Assembly (NCBI GenBank): GCA_002309915.1
Contig: DBYT01000075.1
Location: 9,415-20,988 of the forward strand
From: Bacteroidales bacterium UBA1179
GTDB taxonomy: Bacteria; Bacteroidota; Bacteroidia; Bacteroidales; Bacteroidaceae
Length of the DNA: 11,574 nt
Reading direction: 5' to 3'
In this document: positions 6,876-11,574 of the stretch, one piece after another
How the letters are laid out: every line of letters begins with the position of its first letter
How positions within the stretch are numbered: the stretch's first letter is position 1
Notes under the pieces: generated by a model
Databases searched by the model: none
What the model saw: the letters and a program-made list of their open reading frames with translations, nothing else
What the model was told of the DNA's origin: nothing
Position numbers and translations under genes: made by a program

Positions 6876-8648
6876 TCATTCTACAGTAACGTTCCGGATA
6901 ATGGAGCCTTTGTTTCCGTTCAAATACTCCACATCGGCCCTGATCTCGTTCACTCCTTGAGTAAGAGTCAGTTCAGCACTTTCCAGTTCCTTTCCGTTAT
7001 GTTTCCAGGTCACTTTTGTTACAGGTGCCTGGCCTTTTGTAAGTTCAGGCTTGATTTTCTGTCCTGCAGTACAGTTATCGGGAACGATTATAATGGGATC
7101 GGGGGTAACTCCAAAGTATATGCCGTCCACATCAGGCAGCGCGTCACGGTCTCCCTTGACCGGTTTCCATGATCCACCTTCCTTCCTGGCAAACAACTGG
7201 AAGTAATCAGTCAATTCGGGAGTGACTTCCAGTACGGTCTCTTCAGTAAGGAGAGCATAAATGCGTAGATCGTCTTTAATGAATTCCTTAACGGTAGTCC
7301 ATCCTTCCTGCTTTACATTCCCTTCTTTGTCCATAAGACAAATCTTGAATTCCACATTACCTTCATAACTGTTGGTACCAAATACATAAGCAATATAGAA
7401 TTTCAGTCCTGAGCCCTTTTTAAAGTCCACCCAATCATAAGCATCAATACCCATGAACCCGTCCATTTCTAAAATTATAAACGGGTCAACCTCCGGGGCA
7501 TCAATTGTTTCCGTATCAGGAACTATACCTACGATAGCAGTCTGATCATCGGGGAATTGCTGGTTTTTATTTGCTGTCAGGTCAAGGGTAAAGAAACCGT
7601 TACAGGAACCACCCCATCCCCAGTTGATATGAAGCATGCTTTCGTCAGTATCATATCCGTCGCAGACAAAAGCATGTCCACCGACATTGCCGTTACCAGT
7701 GTAATAAACCACGCGGTCAGCATCTATCTCATTTTTCATTATCTGGAACCATTCATCCAGTTTATACGATGAACGGGTCAGATAGGTGGCCGATTCGGCA
7801 TATGACATATGCTTTTTAATAAGTTCAGCCATCAGTGAGCTGTAAGCACCGGAACCGTCAAAAGAATAATCCATCTGAATCATCACGCCGCAGTCAAGCA
7901 TCAGCTGTCCTACCTCGCGGAGCTGGGCGTCGGTCCATGCAGACTTCTTCATGGCGGCATCGGTCAACGGCATATTGTCCCAATTATAGACATGGTTGTC
8001 CAATGAATAAGCCGGTATATAAGTAGGATAACTGCTTGTGGTATATCCTCCTACCTGACCATGGCCTCTTTCAGGCCACTTGTGATAGCGCATTATTATG
8101 GATATTGCAGTAGCGGCACATCCCACCAGTGCGTGTTCGTTCTCACCATTGATATACGGAGTATATATGGTATAAGGTTCCTCCTGATCCCAATTTGCCG
8201 TCTCGAGCACTTTCTGGGAAGCGGGAGCCCTGCGGCCAGACTTCAGGTTGCGCCAGGCATTCCTAACTGAGGCTGGAGCCTCCATATCCTTCTCGCGTAC
8301 CTCATTGATACTCTCGGCCACACCATCCATCCACCATTTCAGGTTGGCAGGCATATCCGACAGGTCAAAAGAGCCGGTATCGGAATAACCGATGACAGGA
8401 TTTACACGATCCTCGGCCGATATGATAACCCAACCTCCTGAAGGGTTGTTGAAAACATAGTATTCCGGATCGGCTGTTACGCCGTCACGGCTGGGCGCCC
8501 TTGAGGTATTCTTCTCGGAAACAGTCAGAGAACTGACACCCATCAGGTCTGCAGCGTAACGTGCAGCCACATCAGGTCTTACCACCTCTGCCACAGCAGC
8601 CTGTGACAGTAGGCCCATCAAGATTACAATAAGAGCAGATCTTTTCAT
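6876..8648 (-). CDS. C10 family cysteine peptidase (streptopain-like) with Spi propeptide
   Basis: A 590-residue secreted papain-fold peptidase related to streptococcal SpeB and the Bacteroides C10 enzymes. Residues 1-20 are a Sec signal peptide. Residues about 21-125 form the inhibitory Spi_C10-type propeptide (YYVFNNPSGGWVIISAEDRVNPVIGYSDTG segment at about 63-92). The catalytic domain follows: Cys177 in ALVGCAATAISIIMRYHKWP is the nucleophile, His325 in VGGHAFVCDGYD is the base, and INWGWGGSCNGFF (341-353) supplies the conserved Trp loop. All are intact, so the enzyme should be active once the propeptide is removed. Residues about 385-590 are extra beta-rich domains ending in an Ig-like repeat (KVTWKHNGKELE to IIRNVTVE). 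No recognisable type IX sorting domain is seen. The start ATG overlaps the stop of the upstream lipoprotein gene (ATGA), so the two are coupled. Known C10 genes in Bacteroides are often paired with small inhibitor lipoproteins; here the partner is a large fimbrillin-like lipoprotein. Confidence 0.93.
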   Translation of the reverse strand: MKRSALIVILMGLLSQAAVAEVVRPDVAARYAADLMGVSSLTVSEKNTSRAPSRDGVTADPEYYVFNNPSGGWVIISAEDRVNPVIGYSDTGSFDLSDMPANLKWWMDGVAESINEVREKDMEAPASVRNAWRNLKSGRRAPASQKVLETANWDQEEPYTIYTPYINGENEHALVGCAATAISIIMRYHKWPERGHGQVGGYTTSSYPTYIPAYSLDNHVYNWDNMPLTDAAMKKSAWTDAQLREVGQLMLDCGVMIQMDYSFDGSGAYSSLMAELIKKHMSYAESATYLTRSSYKLDEWFQIMKNEIDADRVVYYTGNGNVGGHAFVCDGYDTDESMLHINWGWGGSCNGFFTLDLTANKNQQFPDDQTAIVGIVPDTETIDAPEVDPFIILEMDGFMGIDAYDWVDFKKGSGLKFYIAYVFGTNSYEGNVEFKICLMDKEGNVKQEGWTTVKEFIKDDLRIYALLTEETVLEVTPELTDYFQLFARKEGGSWKPVKGDRDALPDVDGIYFGVTPDPIIIVPDNCTAGQKIKPELTKGQAPVTKVTWKHNGKELESAELTLTQGVNEIRADVEYLNGNKGSIIRNVTVE

Positions 8649-10456
8649 AATGCCAATCTCAAACCATAATTATTTACTCTGTCGACAAACCATGAGGTAT
8701 TGCCTTCAGTCTTAATACACTCCATAAACAAAGTCTTGCCCTCCAACTCGCAATTACCGTGTGCGTTGAATGCCACTTTATACTCATGGCCCGGAACGGG
8801 AAGTTCGGGACAATCATAAATAAAACAGAAGATGGAGCTACCGTTCTTTGTATCGGTAAACTGGGTATAACGTGCCGAATTACCGTATCCGAACGAATAC
8901 TGCAGTTCGGCATTCGGACCGTTCAGGCAATTGACTGCCACATCAGTATTGCTGATGTCGAAGAAACCATATATGCTGTCACTTGCGAATACGGCATACT
9001 TGCTGTCTATACCGGTCTTGGTGAATGATTCCAACTGTTCCGGTTCATACACCATAATCTGGATCTCGGAACCTAAACGTACGGGGAATCCAATCAGGTC
9101 TCCCTGGGTTCCCGGGGTCAGATTGCTCTCCCTTTCCGGGCAAACCACTATGGCAGTATCCTCACCCTGGACAAATACAGCCATATCACCCTCGAAACTC
9201 TTCTTTACGGAAACATTCTTGAATTCCATACGACGGTATTCCCAATCACCTATATTCTTTCCGAGATCAGCGAAAGTACCCTGAGTGCGCGGCAGCGTAT
9301 CGGCCTCGCCGAAAGTAGAATAATAGGTATAGAAATATGTTATCCTGTACTCATCATTGGACGGTTTCTCCATGTATCCCAGTACACGACCTGTAATGGT
9401 AGCACCGACGTTCATCTTTTTGAGATTCTCACCGGGATAGCCCCAGACATGAATGGCCTTGCTCTCATCCTCCAGAATCAGACCATATATGCTAGGATCG
9501 GTCTTGTCCACTGCGGTTATGGTTACTCTCTTGAGATATGCCTCAAACAGATTGTAACTGTCCTCATCGGTCTCAACCTTGCCCAGTCCGGCCAGATCCA
9601 CATAAGGATAGAGGACCGATATATCCGGAATACCGTTTGTCATCCACTGTGTCAGGTTCACTCCGCTCAGGCTCAGGATATTGGCATCGGGAGTATCCTC
9701 CTCAATCTTGATGCCTGTCATCTTTATAATGTTTCCGGTATATTCGTGGCAGGAGTTGTCAAACGTATATGCTATGGTTCTGCCCGATGACATTGTCAGG
9801 TTGAAAACCGGAGTGGCATCCTGAGGTACATACAGGAAGATGAATGTGTTTTCATCTTTGTCCGCGCGCATAGGAGTTATCCTGCTCTTACCTCCGACAG
9901 CTATCAGGGAACCTGTAACCAGATTCAGTTTGGCCTTGGTCTGAATGCCGGTAACATACATTGACTTGATCTTCTCACCGCTGCGGTTGTCAAAGGATAT
10001 TACCATTGCGGTCATGGCGTGTTTGAGCTTAATTGACACAGCCGACTGATTGGGAGCACCTGATGCCAATCCGGTAAGAATATTACAGCTCTGCATCTTC
10101 TCCTCGGTTGTCTGATCGGTCGGAATGTCTATTTCGACTGACTCCTTTCCGGTATAATCCCCGTTATAAGGGGCATAGACAAAGAAACGTGAAGACTGAG
10201 ACTGGTCATAAGCCCATTTAAGTTCTGACTCAGGTGTAACCGAACCGTTCTCGGTAACAGTCAACTGTACGTTTCCTGCTTCCACCGGTTCACTTGCATA
10301 CAAACCCAGTTTAAGACCGGGTGACAAATTAGCCTGACCTGATACACCCAGAATCCTGATGTTCATGGAGGCTCCATATTGAGGCTTGTCATCCTTACAG
10401 CCGCACATCATAAGGGTGCAGCCTGCAACAAGCATCAAAACCGACTTGAAATTCAT
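8645..10456 (-). CDS. Multidomain surface lipoprotein: fimbrillin-like module plus two OB-like folds
   Basis: I choose the ATG at 10456 (603 residues). A TTG at 10489 is in frame but lies inside the promoter -7 box, and the ATG places a good lipoprotein signal at the very N-terminus (MNFKSVLMLVAGCTLMMCGC). Cys20 is the likely lipidation site, followed by KDDK, a good fit to the Bacteroidota surface-exposure signal. Residues about 28-250 resemble Mfa_like_1 (FFVYAPYNGDY at 91-101, IKLKHAMTAMVISF at 142-155, then FLYVPQ). Residues about 300-380 look like an OB-fold domain (IYGLILEDESKAIHVWG, then VGATITGRVLGY), and about 405-475 like a second one (RRMEFKNVSV, GDLIGFPVRLGSEIQIMVYEP). A beta-rich C-terminal domain ends the protein. 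This architecture suggests an adhesin or carbohydrate/protein-binding surface protein rather than a polymerising pilin (inference). It overlaps the C10 peptidase gene by 4 nt and heads that operon. Confidence 0.82.
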   Translation of the reverse strand: MNFKSVLMLVAGCTLMMCGCKDDKPQYGASMNIRILGVSGQANLSPGLKLGLYASEPVEAGNVQLTVTENGSVTPESELKWAYDQSQSSRFFVYAPYNGDYTGKESVEIDIPTDQTTEEKMQSCNILTGLASGAPNQSAVSIKLKHAMTAMVISFDNRSGEKIKSMYVTGIQTKAKLNLVTGSLIAVGGKSRITPMRADKDENTFIFLYVPQDATPVFNLTMSSGRTIAYTFDNSCHEYTGNIIKMTGIKIEEDTPDANILSLSGVNLTQWMTNGIPDISVLYPYVDLAGLGKVETDEDSYNLFEAYLKRVTITAVDKTDPSIYGLILEDESKAIHVWGYPGENLKKMNVGATITGRVLGYMEKPSNDEYRITYFYTYYSTFGEADTLPRTQGTFADLGKNIGDWEYRRMEFKNVSVKKSFEGDMAVFVQGEDTAIVVCPERESNLTPGTQGDLIGFPVRLGSEIQIMVYEPEQLESFTKTGIDSKYAVFASDSIYGFFDISNTDVAVNCLNGPNAELQYSFGYGNSARYTQFTDTKNGSSIFCFIYDCPELPVPGHEYKVAFNAHGNCELEGKTLFMECIKTEGNTSWFVDRVNNYGLRLAL

Positions 10457-10486
10457 AAACAAAAGTAAATAGCGCTTATTTGATTG

Positions 10487-10494
10487 CAAAGGTA
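10487..10494 (-). promoter_or_regulatory. Bacteroidales -7 promoter box (TACCTTTG) for the lipoprotein-C10-GH3 unit
   Basis: A perfect match to TAnnTTTG, followed by C as is common in this order. It lies 31 nt upstream of the ATG at 10456. The -33 region is only weakly TTTG-like (T/C-rich sequence around 10510-10518). It should start transcription about 6-8 nt downstream, giving a leader of roughly 25 nt. A second TAnnTTTG match, TACTTTTG at 10467-10460, is too close to the ATG to leave a normal leader. Confidence 0.65.
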
Positions 10495-10498
10495 ACTT

Positions 10499-10539
10499 AA
10501 AAAAACGGGAAAAGTGGAATTCATCACTAACAATCCCGT
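10499..10539 (-). terminator. Terminator-like stem and T-run upstream of the unit A promoter
   Basis: On the minus strand ACGGGA (10539-10534) pairs with TCCCGT (10510-10505), with an inner GTG/CAC pairing in the long loop, directly followed by a run of seven T (10505-10499, the first shared with the stem). This is the shape of an intrinsic terminator, but the stem is only six pairs and the loop long. If real it would stop antisense read-through from the ABC operon side before the lipoprotein promoter. It could equally be a chance overlap with the promoter spacer. Confidence 0.3.
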
Positions 10540-10612
10540 AGTAAATGCGTCAGTTGTGTGTCTTATACAGAGACAGAAATGTAAAAAGAATGTTAAACTC
10601 TCCTTTAGTCCA

Positions 10613-10642
10613 TTGCAGTTCCAAAACAACAACGTACTTTTG
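10613..10642 (+). promoter_or_regulatory. Promoter of the ABC transporter operon (-33 TTG, -7 TACTTTTG)
   Basis: TACTTTTG at 10635-10642 matches the Bacteroidales -7 box exactly. An ATTG core of the -33 element (TTG at 10613-10615) precedes it with a 19-nt spacer, the usual distance in this order. The predicted start point is near 10649, leaving a leader of about 45 nt before the ATG at 10696. No Shine-Dalgarno sequence is seen, which is normal here. Confidence 0.75.
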
Positions 10643-10695
10643 CGGTGTACTAATAAACTAAGACACTAAACGCAGTCAAAACAATAATTCAGAAT

Positions 10696-11418
10696 ATGCT
10701 CATAGATCTCAAAGACATCAACAAGACTTACATGGGTGCACAGCCCCTCCACGTACTCAAAGGCATCAACCTTGGGATAGAGCGCGGCGAGTTTGTATCC
10801 ATCATGGGAGCATCGGGCTCAGGTAAGTCAACTCTCCTTAATATATTAGGTATACTTGACAACTATGATACCGGTGAATATCACCTTAACGGCAAACTGA
10901 TCAAGAATCTTTCAGAGCGTCAGGCTGCCGAATACCGCAACCGCATGATTGGATTCATATTCCAGTCATTCAATCTCATCTCCTTCAAAACAGCCGTTGA
11001 GAATGTGGAGTTGCCCCTCTTTTACCAAGGCATTGGACGCAGGCAGCGTCATCAGATGGCAATGGAATACCTGGACCGTCTGGGCCTGAAGGACTGGGCA
11101 ACCCACTACCCCAACGAGATGTCCGGTGGTCAGAAGCAGCGTGTGGCCATTGCCCGCGCCCTCATCACCAAGCCCCAGATCATCCTGGCCGATGAGCCCA
11201 CCGGCGCACTTGATTCCAAGACATCGGTCGAGGTTATGGAACTGCTCAGCCGCCTGAACCGTGAAGAGGGCATCACCATCGTAGTGGTAACACACGAGAG
11301 CGGCGTAGCCAACTGCACCAACCGCATCATCCACATCAAGGACGGTGTCATCGGCCAGATTGAGGACAATACAAAGCACAATGCATCAGCATTCGGTACA
11401 ACCACGATAATGAAGTAA
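10696..11418 (+). CDS. ABC transporter ATP-binding subunit, MacB/LolD type
   Basis: A 240-residue cytoplasmic ATPase that drives an inner-membrane permease by ATP hydrolysis. All catalytic motifs are intact: an A-loop Tyr12, Walker A GASGSGKST (38-46), Q-loop Gln90 in GFIFQSFNL, signature MSGGQKQR (142-149), Walker B IILADEPTGALD (162-173) with Glu167 as catalytic base, and the switch His200 in VVTHES. The spacing and the ADEPTGALD form are those of the MacB/LolD/FtsE-like group, whose transporters act by mechanotransmission on lipoproteins, peptides or drugs in the periplasm rather than by pumping across the inner membrane. The permease starts 4 nt after the stop, confirming an operon. The gene diverges from the lipoprotein unit and has its own promoter. 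The substrate cannot be told from the sequence; no HlyD/MacA-type partner is seen within the window. Confidence 0.95.
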   Translation: MLIDLKDINKTYMGAQPLHVLKGINLGIERGEFVSIMGASGSGKSTLLNILGILDNYDTGEYHLNGKLIKNLSERQAAEYRNRMIGFIFQSFNLISFKTAVENVELPLFYQGIGRRQRHQMAMEYLDRLGLKDWATHYPNEMSGGQKQRVAIARALITKPQIILADEPTGALDSKTSVEVMELLSRLNREEGITIVVVTHESGVANCTNRIIHIKDGVIGQIEDNTKHNASAFGTTTIMK

Positions 11419-11422
11419 AACC

Positions 11423-11574
11423 ATGCAGGACCTGATAACAGAAATATGGGAGAGCGTGCGCCGCAACAAGCTGCGTACCACTCTGACCGGATTCTCGGTA
11501 GCATGGGGCATCTTCATGATCATAGTGCTGCTGGGTGCCGGCAACGGACTGATGAACTCCTTCAACCAGGACAG
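11423..11574 (+). CDS. ABC transporter permease, MacB-like, 5' end only
   Basis: The first 50 codons are present; the window edge cuts the rest. The protein begins MQDLITEIWESVRRNKLRTT, an amphipathic basic helix, and goes directly into the first membrane segment (LTGFSVAWGIFMIIVLLGAG) and then NGLMNSFNQ. This is the standard opening of MacB_PCD/FtsX-type permeases, in which a long periplasmic domain follows the first membrane helix. The start lies 4 nt after the ATPase stop, so the two are surely co-expressed as one transporter. Confidence 0.9.
   Translation, partial: MQDLITEIWESVRRNKLRTTLTGFSVAWGIFMIIVLLGAGNGLMNSFNQD

Noticed and set aside
10460..10467. Second TAnnTTTG match (TACTTTTG) upstream of the multidomain lipoprotein
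   Set aside because: It ends only 3 nt before the ATG, so transcription from it would begin inside the coding sequence; the upstream box at 10494-10487 fits better.
10487..10489. In-frame TTG as the start of the multidomain lipoprotein (11 extra residues)
   Set aside because: It lies within the TACCTTTG promoter box, so it would be upstream of the predicted transcript start, and it would place extra residues before an otherwise ideal lipoprotein signal.
10556..10576. Sequence resembling a Tn5-type mosaic end (TATACAGAGACAG), suspected library adapter
   Set aside because: The order of bases differs from the true mosaic end at several positions and the match sits inside a normal intergenic region; chance similarity is the better reading.

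Overview
The window looks like a chromosomal segment of a gut- or rumen-type Bacteroidales bacterium (Bacteroides/Prevotella/Muribaculaceae grade; genus not resolvable by eye). The basis is threefold. The protein families (Mfa-like fimbrillins, DUF5119, DUF3575, C10 peptidase with Spi-type propeptide) are typical of this order. Two perfect TAnnTTTG -7 promoter boxes are present. Start codons have AT-rich leaders rather than Shine-Dalgarno sequences.

Layout. Seven genes run on the minus strand from about 10.46 kb down to the left edge, and an ABC transporter operon diverges to the right. Unit A (10456 down to 4178) encodes a multidomain surface lipoprotein (fimbrillin-like module plus two OB-like folds), a C10 cysteine peptidase joined to it by an ATGA overlap, and, 28 nt later, a lipoprotein GH3 beta-xylosidase-type enzyme with a PA14 insertion and a glycine/phenylalanine repeat. 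Unit B (3865 down to the left edge) is a type V pilus-like locus: a DUF3575 outer-membrane protein, an overlapping DUF5119 lipoprotein, a complete fimbrillin, and a second fimbrillin-like lipoprotein cut by the window edge. To the right (10696 onward) are a MacB/LolD-type ABC ATPase and the first 50 codons of its permease.

The 312-bp gap between units A and B (3866-4177) is the least ordinary stretch. It holds a 143-bp nested palindrome with perfect 17-bp arms, several internal hairpins, and a separate strong hairpin in the leader of the pilus operon. The imperfect hairpins pair better in minus-strand RNA, where mismatches become G-U wobbles, so transcribed structures are likely: terminators, a structured leader or ncRNA, or a REP/MITE-like repeat. 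An invertible segment is a weaker possibility.

How the parts may work together (inference): unit A could deliver an adhesive lipoprotein, a protease and a glycosidase to the envelope, to act on glycoproteins or plant cell-wall material. Unit B builds surface fimbriae. A protease beside two fimbrillin-type loci invites the question whether it matures pilins, as gingipains do in Porphyromonas. Nothing in the sequence proves that link.
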